NCBI RefSeq assembly: GCF_001238275.1
Contig: NZ_LGTB01000006.1
Coordinates: 124,001-188,000, forward strand
DNA length: 64,000 nucleotides
Source: Bradyrhizobium viridifuturi
Lineage (GTDB): Bacteria > Pseudomonadota > Alphaproteobacteria > Rhizobiales > Xanthobacteraceae
Direction: 5' to 3'
How positions within the stretch are numbered: the first letter of the stretch is position 1; every line of letters begins with the position of its first letter. Below the pieces are notes generated by a model that had not been told where the DNA came from, made no database searches, and saw only the letters and a program-made list of their open reading frames with translations. The position numbers were made by a program, and so were the translations under genes. Below are positions 29,820-38,121 of this stretch, piece after piece.

Positions 29820-32531
29820 ATGGCCAATCAGCGTGACCCCCATAAACGACCCTCGCCGGATGCGCTGCTCGAGGCAGCGCGTCGCGAGACCGATCGATCG
29901 GGGCGGCTGAAGATCTTCATCGGCGCCGCACCCGGCGTCGGCAAGACCTACGAGATGCTCTCGAGCGCCCACGCCCGCCTCAAGGCGGGCGTCGACGTCG
30001 TGGTCGGTGTGGTCGAAACCCACGGGCGGGTGGAGACCGAGGCGCTGCTGAAGGGCCTTGAAGTGATACCGCGGAAGCGGCTGAGCTACCGCGACCAGAC
30101 GCTTGAGGAGATGGACCTCGATGCCCTGATCGCGCGGCGGCCGCAGCTGGCACTGGTCGACGAGCTCGCCCACACCAACGCGCCGGGCAGCCGGCATCCC
30201 AAGCGCTATCTCGACGTCGAGGAGTTGCTGTCGCATGGCATCGACGTCTACACCGCGATCAACATCCAGCACATCGAGAGCCTGAACGACGTCGTCGCGC
30301 AGATCACCCATGTGCGGGTGCGCGAGACTGTCCCCGATTCGGTGGTTGACCGCGCAGACGCCATCGAGCTGATCGACCTCACGCCCGACGATCTGATCCA
30401 GCGGCTGAAGGAGGGCAAGGTCTATGTGCCCAAGCAGGCCGAGCGGGCGCTGGAGCACTATTTCTCTCCCGGCAATTTGACTGCGCTGCGCGAGCTGGCG
30501 CTGCGCCGCACCGCCGAGCGGGTCGACGAGCAGCTGCTCAACCACATGCAGGCCAATGCGATCCAGGGCCCCTGGGCCGCCGGCGAGCGCATCCTGGTCT
30601 GCCTCAGCGAGGACCCGCGTGCCGCGGGCCTGGTGCGCTACACCAAGCGCCTGGCCGACCGGCTGCACGCGCAGTGGACCGCGGTCAGCATCGAGACGCG
30701 GCGCAGCCTGCAATTGACCGACGAGCAGCGCGACCGGCTCGCCGACACCATGCGGCTTGCTGAATCGCTCGGCGGCGAGGCGCTGACGCTGCCCGGCGTC
30801 GGCCGCCGCATCGCCGACGACGTCATCAATTTCGCCCAGGCCAACAACGTCACCCAGATCATCATCGGCAAGTCGACGCGCTCGCGCTGGTTCGAGCTGA
30901 CGCGCGGCTCGGTGGTGCACGATCTGGTGCGCCGGGCCGGCAATATCAGCGTCAACGTGATCGCCGGCGACGAGCTGCCGGTCGGCAAGGCGGCAGTGCA
31001 GACCGCGCAGCGGCAGGAGCCGTTCAAGCCGCAGCCCTACCTGATGGCGCTGCTGCTGACGGCGATCGGGCTCGGCGCAGCCAAGCTGATCCAGCCGTTC
31101 TTCGGCATCGAGAATGTCGACCTCGTCTTCATCACCGCGGTGGTCGGCGCCGCGGCGCGCTATGGCCTGTGGCCGTCGCTGCTGGCGAGCGTCGCTGCGT
31201 CGCTGTGCTACAATTTCTTCTTCCTGCCGCCGGTCTACACCTTCACCATCACCGACCCGACCAACGTCGCGGCGTTCTTCTTCTTCATGCTGATCGCGCT
31301 GATCGTCTCCAATGTCGCGGCGCGGGTGCGCACCCAGGCCGACACCGCGATCGGCCGGGTCCGCACCACCGAATCGCTCTACGCCTTCAGCCGCAAGCTC
31401 GCGGGCACCGCGACGCTCGACGACGTGCTGTGGGCGACCGCCTACCAGATCGCGCTGATGCTCAAGGTCCGCGTGGTGCTGCTGCTGCCGGAGGGCGGCA
31501 TGCTGACGGTCAAGAGCGGCTATCCGCCGGAAGATCAGCTCGATCAGGCCGACCTCGCCGCCGCCAACTGGGCCTGGGGCAACGACCGCCCGGCCGGTCG
31601 CGGATCGGACACGCTGCCGGGTGGCAAGCGGCTGTTCCTGCCGATGCGCACCGGCCGCGGCCCGATCGGGGTGATCGGCATCGACGACGACCGCACCGGG
31701 CCCTTGCTGACGCCGGACCAGCGCCGGCTGCTCGATGCGCTGGTCGACCAGGGGGCGCTCGCGATCGAGCGCGTGCTGCTGGTCGAGGACATGGACCGGG
31801 TCAAGCGCACGGTCGAGTCCGACCGACTGCGCGGCGCGCTGTTGACCTCGATCTCGCACGACCTCAAGACGCCGCTCGCGTCGGTGCTCGGCTCGGCCTC
31901 GGCGCTGCGCGATCTCGAGGCCAATTTGAGCGATGCCCAGAAACATGATCTGCTCGCCACCGTGATCGACGAATCCGAGCGGCTCAATCGCTTCATCGCC
32001 AACCTGCTCGACATGACCAAGCTGGAGTCCGGTGCGATCGTGCCCAACACCGCGCGGCACGATATCGGCGAAATCGTCGGCAGCGCGCTGCGCAGGGCGG
32101 CCAAGATCCTGGTCCGTCACCGGGTGTCGCTGGAGCTCGCGGCCGATTTGCCGATGCTGGAGCTCGACGCGGTGCTGTTCGAGCAGGTGCTGTTCAACCT
32201 GCTCGACAACGCGGCCAAATACGCCCCCTCCGACACCACGATCTCTATCCGCGGCAGCCGTGAGCGCGGCGCCGTGGCGCTGCAGATCCTGGACGAGGGC
32301 AATGGCATTCCGGCCGCCGAGCTGGAAAGCGTGTTCGACAAGTTCTATCGCGCCGAGAAGGGCGACCACGTCCGCCCCGGCACCGGCCTTGGGCTGGCGA
32401 TCTCGCGCGGTTTCGTCGAGGCGATGCACGGCACGATCGCGGCAGCCAACCGCTCCGACCGCAGCGGCGCCGTCATCACCATCCGCCTGCCGATCCCGGC
32501 GGACACCAACGCGCTGGACACTGCCGCATGA
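29820..32531 (+). CDS. kdpD: KdpD, potassium/osmotic sensor histidine kinase
   Basis: 903 residues. N-terminal KdpD domain with Walker A GAAPGVGKT (Lys42) and the LVDELAHTNAPGSRHPKRY motif, a USP-like domain (~250-370), four membrane helices (DUF4118, ~400-500), a GAF-like region, and a HisKA/HATPase core with phospho-acceptor His680 in SISHDLKTPLAS and GTGLGLAISRGFVEAM. It phosphorylates KdpE when K+ is limiting. The stop overlaps the kdpE start by four bases. Confidence 0.96.
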   Translation: MANQRDPHKRPSPDALLEAARRETDRSGRLKIFIGAAPGVGKTYEMLSSAHARLKAGVDVVVGVVETHGRVETEALLKGLEVIPRKRLSYRDQTLEEMDLDALIARRPQLALVDELAHTNAPGSRHPKRYLDVEELLSHGIDVYTAINIQHIESLNDVVAQITHVRVRETVPDSVVDRADAIELIDLTPDDLIQRLKEGKVYVPKQAERALEHYFSPGNLTALRELALRRTAERVDEQLLNHMQANAIQGPWAAGERILVCLSEDPRAAGLVRYTKRLADRLHAQWTAVSIETRRSLQLTDEQRDRLADTMRLAESLGGEALTLPGVGRRIADDVINFAQANNVTQIIIGKSTRSRWFELTRGSVVHDLVRRAGNISVNVIAGDELPVGKAAVQTAQRQEPFKPQPYLMALLLTAIGLGAAKLIQPFFGIENVDLVFITAVVGAAARYGLWPSLLASVAASLCYNFFFLPPVYTFTITDPTNVAAFFFFMLIALIVSNVAARVRTQADTAIGRVRTTESLYAFSRKLAGTATLDDVLWATAYQIALMLKVRVVLLLPEGGMLTVKSGYPPEDQLDQADLAAANWAWGNDRPAGRGSDTLPGGKRLFLPMRTGRGPIGVIGIDDDRTGPLLTPDQRRLLDALVDQGALAIERVLLVEDMDRVKRTVESDRLRGALLTSISHDLKTPLASVLGSASALRDLEANLSDAQKHDLLATVIDESERLNRFIANLLDMTKLESGAIVPNTARHDIGEIVGSALRRAAKILVRHRVSLELAADLPMLELDAVLFEQVLFNLLDNAAKYAPSDTTISIRGSRERGAVALQILDEGNGIPAAELESVFDKFYRAEKGDHVRPGTGLGLAISRGFVEAMHGTIAAANRSDRSGAVITIRLPIPADTNALDTAA

Positions 32532-33217
32532 ACGCAACGCCGATCAAGGTCCTGGTCATCGACGACGAGCCGCCGATCCGCAAGCTGCTGCGGATGGGGC
32601 TGAGCACGCAGGGCTATGACATCCTCGAGGCCTCCAACGGCAAGATTGCATTGGAAATGCTGGCCGAAGGACCGGCGCTGATCATCCTCGATCTCGGCCT
32701 GCCCGACATCCAGGGCCATGATCTCCTGCGCATGATCCGCGGTCGCAATGAGAGCGTGCCGATCGTGGTGTTGTCGAGCCGCGGCGACGAGGCCGGCAAG
32801 GTACAGGCGCTCGATCTCGGCGCCGACGACTACCTGACCAAGCCGTTCGGCATGGACGAATTGCTGGCGCGGCTGCGCGCGGCGCTGCGGCATCAGCTGC
32901 AGGTGCAGGGCGAGCGCCCGGTGTTCCGCTCCGGCGATCTCTCGGTCGACCTGGTGCGCCGGATCGTCAAGGTCGGCGACAAGGAGATCAAGCTGTCGCC
33001 GAAGGAGTATGACCTGTTGCGGGTGCTGGTGCAGCACGCCGGCAAGGTGCTGACGCATCGCTTCCTGCTGAAGGAATTGTGGGACGAGCTGACCGACGCG
33101 CAATATCTGCGGGTCTATGTGCGCCAGCTCCGCCAGAAGATCGAGGCCGATCCTGAGCGCCCGCAATTCGTGCTGACCGAGACCGGCATCGGCTATCGGC
33201 TGCGCGCGGGGGATTAG
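32528..33217 (+). CDS. kdpE: KdpE, response regulator of the kdp operon
   Basis: 229 residues. Receiver domain with acidic pair IDDE (~11-14), phospho-acceptor Asp55 in LIILDLGLPD and Lys in YLTKPFG, then an OmpR-type winged-helix domain (KLSPKEYDLLRVLVQHAGK, LRVYVRQLRQKIEADP). It binds DNA upstream of kdp to activate it. The start overlaps kdpD (ATGA), so sensor and regulator are made together and the whole kdpFABCDE set reads as one unit. Confidence 0.96.
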   Translation: MNATPIKVLVIDDEPPIRKLLRMGLSTQGYDILEASNGKIALEMLAEGPALIILDLGLPDIQGHDLLRMIRGRNESVPIVVLSSRGDEAGKVQALDLGADDYLTKPFGMDELLARLRAALRHQLQVQGERPVFRSGDLSVDLVRRIVKVGDKEIKLSPKEYDLLRVLVQHAGKVLTHRFLLKELWDELTDAQYLRVYVRQLRQKIEADPERPQFVLTETGIGYRLRAGD

Positions 33218-33271
33218 CTTCGGAACCTTTGCTCTCATCGAGGTTTGTTTTCCGTTACCGGGAGAGAAGCT

Positions 33272-33514
33272 ATGGCAAGAAAGTACTCGCGGAAGGCATC
33301 TGATGATGTCGAGCGTGTGATGAAGAAGCGCAAGGCCGGGACGCTACGCAGCGGCCGTTCCAAGAAGAAGGTGACGAGCCGCAAGCAGGCGATCGCGATC
33401 GGCCTCTCGGAAGCGCGCGCCGAGGGCAAGAGGGTGCCGAAGAAGGCGTCCAGGAAGAAGACCGCGAAGACGCGGAAGACAGCCAAGAAGCGCAAGAGCT
33501 CGAAGAAGAAGTAG
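33272..33514 (+). CDS. DUF6496-type small basic protein
   Basis: 80 residues from ATG 33272, with GGAGAG upstream. The N-terminal half is the conserved part (KYSRKASDDVERVMKKRKAG, L-R-S-G-R-S-K-K-K-V, then RKQAIAIGLSEARAEGK). The C-terminal third is almost only Lys, Arg, Ala and Thr, like histone H1 tails. Such proteins probably bind DNA or RNA; no catalytic role is expected. It lies between kdpE and a repeat element, upstream of the ku/ligD repair genes. Confidence 0.75.
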   Translation: MARKYSRKASDDVERVMKKRKAGTLRSGRSKKKVTSRKQAIAIGLSEARAEGKRVPKKASRKKTAKTRKTAKKRKSSKKK

Positions 33515-33533
33515 GACGCCAAACGTATCCTGT

Positions 33534-33653
33534 CGTCATTGCGAGCCACCCGGTCGGCGCGAAGCGCCGCCGGATGACAGGCTCCGCGAAGCAATCCATC
33601 TCTCCACGCTCGGAACGATGGATTGCTTCGTCGCTTCGCTCCTCGCAATGACG
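33534..33653. repeat. Dispersed intergenic inverted repeat (REP-like)
   Basis: Outer arms CGTCATTGCGAG (33534-33545) and CTCGCAATGACG (33642-33653) and inner arms GAAGCAATCCATC (33588-33600) and GATGGATTGCTTC (33617-33629) make one large nested hairpin. This motif family is very common between genes in Bradyrhizobium. It separates the DUF6496 gene from the convergent 3' end of ku. Confidence 0.88.
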
Positions 33654-33664
33654 GGGGATAGGTC

Positions 33665-34546
33665 TCACCCCGCCTTCCGCCGGCGCGCACTCGACCGATG
33701 CGCCTTCTTCGCCGCGCGGCGATGCGAGGCCGGGCGGCGCGCCGTGGATCGCCTTGCGCCACCCTTGCGGTCCTTCAAGCTCTGCTTCAAGGCGTCCATC
33801 AGGCTCACCACATTGCTCGGCTTCTCCTCGCGCTCGGCGGCCTTGATCGGCTTGCCGGCGGCCTTGCGGCGGACCAGAGCCTTCAATGCGGTCTCGTATT
33901 CATCCTTGAACTTCGACGGGTCGAAATGCGCGGCCTTGCTCTCGAGGATGTGGCCGGCGAGCTCGATCATGTCCTTGGTCACCTTCGGGCTCTTGATATC
34001 GTCGAAATAGTCGTCGGCATCGCGCACCTCATAGGGGTAACGCAGGGTGGTGCCGAGCATGCCCTTGTCGAGCGGCTCGATCGCGATCACGTGCTCGCGG
34101 TTGGTCAGCACGATCCGCGCCAGTGCGACGCGGTCCTGGTCCTTCATGGCGTCGCGGATCACTGCGAATGCGTCGATGCCGGCCTTGCCGTCGGGCCTGA
34201 TGTAATAGGGGTGGTCGAGGTAGCGCTTGTCGATCTCGCCCTCGGGCACGAAAGCGTCGATATCGATGGTGTGATTGCTCTCGATCTGGACTGCCTCGAG
34301 CTCGTCCTTCTCGATCTCGACATACTTGCCCTTGCTCACCTCGTAGCCGCGACCCTTCTGGTCGCCCTCGACGATGTCGCCGGTCTCGGCATCGACCATC
34401 TGCTGCTTCAGCCGGTTGCCGGTCTCCCGGTTGATCATGTGAAAGCGGGTTTTCTCGACCGTGGTCGAGGCCGGATAGAGCGCCACCGGGCATGACACCA
34501 GCGAGAGCTTGAGCGTGCCTTTCCAGTAGGCGCGGGGAGCGGCCAT
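33665..34546 (-). CDS. ku: Ku protein for non-homologous end joining
   Basis: 293 residues. Begins MAAPRAYWKGTLKLSLVSCP, as bacterial Ku proteins do, followed by the Ku core (DAFVPEGEIDKRYLDHPYYI, ALARIVLTNREHVIAIEPL, LRYPYEVRDADDYF). The C-terminal ~40 residues are a Lys/Arg/Ala tail typical of the extended DNA-binding ends of bacterial Ku. It encircles broken DNA ends and recruits LigD. The gene is divergent from ligD, and the two start codons lie about 105 bases apart. Confidence 0.95.
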   Translation of the reverse strand: MAAPRAYWKGTLKLSLVSCPVALYPASTTVEKTRFHMINRETGNRLKQQMVDAETGDIVEGDQKGRGYEVSKGKYVEIEKDELEAVQIESNHTIDIDAFVPEGEIDKRYLDHPYYIRPDGKAGIDAFAVIRDAMKDQDRVALARIVLTNREHVIAIEPLDKGMLGTTLRYPYEVRDADDYFDDIKSPKVTKDMIELAGHILESKAAHFDPSKFKDEYETALKALVRRKAAGKPIKAAEREEKPSNVVSLMDALKQSLKDRKGGARRSTARRPASHRRAAKKAHRSSARRRKAG

Positions 34547-34651
34547 GATCGTCTCCAAACAGCTTGAGTTTGGAACTTGAACGGATACCGTAGGTTTTGG
34601 TTCCTGATGGCCGCACCGGGGCGCGGCCGCCGTTTGCGCCGAGGCCTGCAC

Positions 34652-37291
34652 GTGTCGCTGAGAAATCTCACCACCTACCGCAAGAAGCGCGACTTCGAGA
34701 AGACCAGCGAGCCGTCGGGTGACGTCAAGGTCGCGCCGAGCAAGCAGCGGCGTTTCGTGATCCAGAAGCATGACGCGACGCGGCTGCATTATGATTTCAG
34801 GCTGGAGTTCGACGGCGTCTTCAAATCCTGGGCGGTGACGCGCGGGCCCTCGCTCGATCCGCATGACAAGCGACTGGCAGTCGAGGTCGAGGATCATCCG
34901 CTCGACTACGGCGATTTCGAAGGTACCATTCCCGAGGACCAGTATGGCGGCGGCACCGTGCAGCTGTGGGATCGCGGCACCTGGGAATCTGACGATCCCG
35001 AGCGTGGCTTCAAGAAGGGCGACCTTAAGTTCACCTTGCACGGCGACAAGCTGCACGGCAGCTGGGTGCTGGTGCGGATGAAGAACGACCGTTTCGGCGG
35101 CAAGCGCACCAACTGGCTATTGATCAAGCACCGTGACGAGTATGCGGTGGACGGCAACGGCGAAGCGATCCTCGACGAGGATCGTTCGGTCGCTTCCGGC
35201 CGCTCGATGGCCGAGATCACGGCCGGCAAGGGCCGGGCGCCGAAGCCGTTCATGCTGGCCAGGGGGAACGGCAAGGGCAACGGCACGGCCAAGGCAGACG
35301 CGGTCTGGCACTCCAATCACGGCATGGCTGCGGACGCGCGCGCCAAGACCAAGGCGCCGAAGGCAAAACTGAAGGCGCAATTGAAGGCGCGGCCAAAGGC
35401 GCAGCCGAAGCAGGTGTCCGACATGCCGGACTTCGTCGCGCCGCAGCTCTGCGCCGCGGTCGAGAGCCCGCCGAAGGCAGCGGGCTGGTGCCACGAGATC
35501 AAGTTCGACGGCTACCGCGTGCAGCTTCGCGTCGAGAATGGCGAGGCTGAACTGAAGACCCGCAAGGGGCTCGACTGGTCCGATAAGTTCGGCGCGATCG
35601 TGAAGGAGGCCGGCAAGCTGCCGGACGTCCTGATCGATGGCGAGATCGTCGCGATCGACGCGAAGGGCATACCGCATTTCTCGACGCTGCAGGCGGCGCT
35701 CTCCGACGGCAAGACCGATCAACTGATCTTCTACGCGTTCGACCTGCTGTTTGCAGGCCACGAGGATCTGCGCCCGTTGCCGCTTGCCGAGCGCAAGGCG
35801 CGACTGCAGAAATTGCTCGCGGCGCGCAAGGGCAGGAATCCCTTGATCCGCTATGTCGAGCATTTCGAGGAGAACGGCGATGCCGTGCTGGAGTCCGCGC
35901 GCAAGCTCGGACTGGAAGGCATCGTCTCCAAGCGGCTCGACAGGCCATACCGGTCCGGCCGATCCGACGACTGGACCAAGGCGAAGGTTCGCGCCGGCCA
36001 CGAGGTGGTGCTCGGCGGCTGGAAGACCACCAACGGCAAATTCCGCTCGCTGATGGCCGGTGTTTATCGCGGCGAGCATCTCGTCTTTGTCGGCATCGTC
36101 GGCACCGGCTTCAGCCAGGACACCGTCCACCGCATCATGCCGGCGCTGAAGGCCGCCGCATCCGATACCAGCCCGTTCGGCGGCAAGGATGCGCCGAAGA
36201 AGACCCGCGACGTGCACTGGCTGAAGCCCGAGCTGGTTGCCGAGATCGAGTTCGCCGGCTGGACCGACGCCGGCAATATCCGCCAGGCCGCGTTCAAGGG
36301 CCTGCGCCAGGACAAGCCGGCGCATGAGGTCGAGGCCGAACGGCCGGTCGTAACCAGAGTGGTGAAGCCGATGGCGAAAGGGAAATCATCCGGTACGGTG
36401 ATGGGCGTCGCGATCTCCCACCCGGACAAGGCGCTCTGGCCCGACGCCGGCGACGGCGCGCCGGTGACGAAGCTCGACCTCGCCAATTATTTCGAGGCGG
36501 TCGGCGAATGGATGATCCGCTATCTCAAGGGCCGGCCGTGCTCGATCGTGCGCGCGCCCGACGGCATCAAGGGCGAGACCTTCTTCCAGCGCCACGCGAT
36601 GGCCGGCACGTCGAAGCTGCTGAAGCTCGCCAAGGTGTCCGGCGATCGCAAGCCCTATCTGCAGATCGACCAGGTCGAGGGCCTCGCTGCGGTCGCGCAG
36701 CTCGGCGGCCTCGAGCTGCATCCCTGGAACTGCGCGCCCGATGCCTATGACACGCCGGGCCGGCTGGTGTTCGATCTCGACCCGGCGCCCGACGTTGCGT
36801 TCTCCGATGTGGTCGACGCGGCCAAGGACATGCGCCAGCGGCTGACCGCGGTCGGCCTCGAGAGTTTCTGCAAGACCACCGGCGGCAAGGGCCTTCACGT
36901 CGTCGCGCCGCTGCTGTCGGGGGCGCGGGACAGGGTGACGTGGAAAGAGGCCAAGGGCTTCGCGCAGGGCATCTGCCAGTGGATGGCGCAGGATGATCCC
37001 GAGCGCTATCTGATCAACATGTCGAAGGCGAAGCGCACCGGAAAGATCTTCCTCGACTATCTGCGCAACGACCGGCTCTCGACTGCGGTTGCGGTGCTAT
37101 CGCCGCGGGCGCGGCCGGGCGCGACGGTGTCGATGCCGTTGACCTGGCCGCAGGTGCGCGGCGATCTCGATCCGAAGAAATACACGGTGCGCTCCGTGCC
37201 GGCACTGCTCGCCAAGACCAAGGCCTGGGACGGTTATGAGGATGCGGCCTCGTCGATCAAGGCTGCGATGAAGAAGCTCGCGGCGCAGTAG
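34652..37291 (+). CDS. ligD: Multidomain ATP-dependent DNA ligase D
   Basis: About 879 residues from the GTG at 34652 (GAGG seven bases upstream); an ATG at 34577 in the same frame would add 25 residues. Domain order: 3'-phosphoesterase ([43 protein letters not shown]), a Lys/Ala-rich linker, ATP-dependent ligase with adenylated Lys284 in EIKFDGYR, and primase-polymerase ([30 protein letters not shown] with catalytic Asp pair). It trims, fills and seals ends held by Ku. The ligase-polymerase order matches other rhizobial LigD proteins. Confidence 0.95.
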   Translation: MSLRNLTTYRKKRDFEKTSEPSGDVKVAPSKQRRFVIQKHDATRLHYDFRLEFDGVFKSWAVTRGPSLDPHDKRLAVEVEDHPLDYGDFEGTIPEDQYGGGTVQLWDRGTWESDDPERGFKKGDLKFTLHGDKLHGSWVLVRMKNDRFGGKRTNWLLIKHRDEYAVDGNGEAILDEDRSVASGRSMAEITAGKGRAPKPFMLARGNGKGNGTAKADAVWHSNHGMAADARAKTKAPKAKLKAQLKARPKAQPKQVSDMPDFVAPQLCAAVESPPKAAGWCHEIKFDGYRVQLRVENGEAELKTRKGLDWSDKFGAIVKEAGKLPDVLIDGEIVAIDAKGIPHFSTLQAALSDGKTDQLIFYAFDLLFAGHEDLRPLPLAERKARLQKLLAARKGRNPLIRYVEHFEENGDAVLESARKLGLEGIVSKRLDRPYRSGRSDDWTKAKVRAGHEVVLGGWKTTNGKFRSLMAGVYRGEHLVFVGIVGTGFSQDTVHRIMPALKAAASDTSPFGGKDAPKKTRDVHWLKPELVAEIEFAGWTDAGNIRQAAFKGLRQDKPAHEVEAERPVVTRVVKPMAKGKSSGTVMGVAISHPDKALWPDAGDGAPVTKLDLANYFEAVGEWMIRYLKGRPCSIVRAPDGIKGETFFQRHAMAGTSKLLKLAKVSGDRKPYLQIDQVEGLAAVAQLGGLELHPWNCAPDAYDTPGRLVFDLDPAPDVAFSDVVDAAKDMRQRLTAVGLESFCKTTGGKGLHVVAPLLSGARDRVTWKEAKGFAQGICQWMAQDDPERYLINMSKAKRTGKIFLDYLRNDRLSTAVAVLSPRARPGATVSMPLTWPQVRGDLDPKKYTVRSVPALLAKTKAWDGYEDAASSIKAAMKKLAAQ

Positions 37292-37330
37292 CCCGTTATT
37301 GGGCGGGTTCGTGTCGTTAACTCACCTCGC

Positions 37331-37431
37331 CATACCCCACGAAAGCGCGGTATCCAGTACGCCGCGGCTCATCGATTCAATCGTTGGCGTCTCTGGAATA
37401 CTGGATCACCCGCTTTCGCGAAAGCGGGTGA
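37331..37431. repeat. GNRA-class hairpin repeat pair with a 26-bp perfect palindrome
   Basis: The second copy is a perfect palindrome (half-site TCACCCGCTTTCG, 37406-37431): an 8-bp TCACCCGC stem with TTTC and GAAA face to face. The first copy (~37333-37354) is a decayed version with mismatches in the stem but the GAAA loop kept. Both carry the CCAGTA flank seen at 11540. They lie after the ligD stop. Confidence 0.8.
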
Positions 37432-37472
37432 TGACAGTTGTCGATGCGGATAGTACGCAACATCCGCGCAGG

Positions 37473-37637
37473 CTACAGCCGTCCCAGCAGCAGCAGGATC
37501 AGCAGAATGACGATCACAAGGCCGAGCCCGCCGCCGCCATAGTAGCCGGTGCCGTAGAACGGTCCGCCGCCGATGCCGCTGAAGCCGCCCAACAGCGCGA
37601 TGACCAGAATGATAAGAATGATCGTTCCAATTGACAT
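37473..37637 (-). CDS. DUF3309-type small membrane protein
   Basis: 54 residues from ATG 37637 (GGAGAG upstream). Two hydrophobic segments (IGTIILIILVIALLGGF and LGLVIVILLILLLLGRL) flank a glycine-rich loop (GGGPFYGTGYYGGGG). This hairpin-in-membrane pattern is the hallmark of the DUF3309 family, which is widespread in alphaproteobacteria and often induced by envelope or osmotic stress. Function unknown. Confidence 0.85.
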   Translation of the reverse strand: MSIGTIILIILVIALLGGFSGIGGGPFYGTGYYGGGGLGLVIVILLILLLLGRL

Positions 37638-37803
37638 TGAGTCTCTCCTCAGCCCCGCGGGCTCACCGATCTCTGCCCTTCGGGTAGGGAAACAATCCGC
37701 AACTACGAAGGTTCCGGTTTCGGCGGTACGATAAAGCTGTGCGATCTTCCGTTTGGCTTGGAACAGAACTACATCAGCGGAATCCATCGAGGAGTGCACT
37801 GCG

Positions 37804-38112
37804 ATGTCGGCTCCGTTGATCGTCTCGATTCCCCATAGCCTCGGCCGCGAGGAGGCCATGCGCCGCCTGAAAACCGGCCTGTCGCGCGCAGCGGCGAACG
37901 TGCGGGTCATGAGCGTCGAGGAGGAGCGCTGGGACGGCAACCGCATGAGCTTTCGAGTCCGCGCGCTGGGGCAGGTCGCCGCCGGGTATGTCGATGTCGA
38001 GGATAGCCATGTGCGCCTGGAGGTGACGCTGCCGTGGCTGCTGCAGCGCTTCGCCGAGGTCGCGCAGGCCGCTATCCAGAAGAGCGGGCAATTGCTGCTG
38101 ACCAAGCGCTGA
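37804..38112 (+). CDS. Polyhydroxyalkanoate-granule-family protein
   Basis: 102 residues from ATG 37804. The sequence PLIVSIPHSLGREEAMRRLK, then MSFRVRALGQVAAGYVDVED, and a basic-Leu C-terminus fit the small 'PHA system' family (PHA_gran_rgn), proteins found on or near polyester granules. No phaC or phasin gene is nearby. It is divergent from the DUF3309 gene and convergent with treY (nine bases between the stops). Confidence 0.75.
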   Translation: MSAPLIVSIPHSLGREEAMRRLKTGLSRAAANVRVMSVEEERWDGNRMSFRVRALGQVAAGYVDVEDSHVRLEVTLPWLLQRFAEVAQAAIQKSGQLLLTKR

Positions 38113-38121
38113 CGCGCGGCG

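Noticed and set aside
29808..32537. 909-codon open frame antisense to kdpD
   Set aside because: Same kind of GC-driven shadow; kdpD carries all expected domains.
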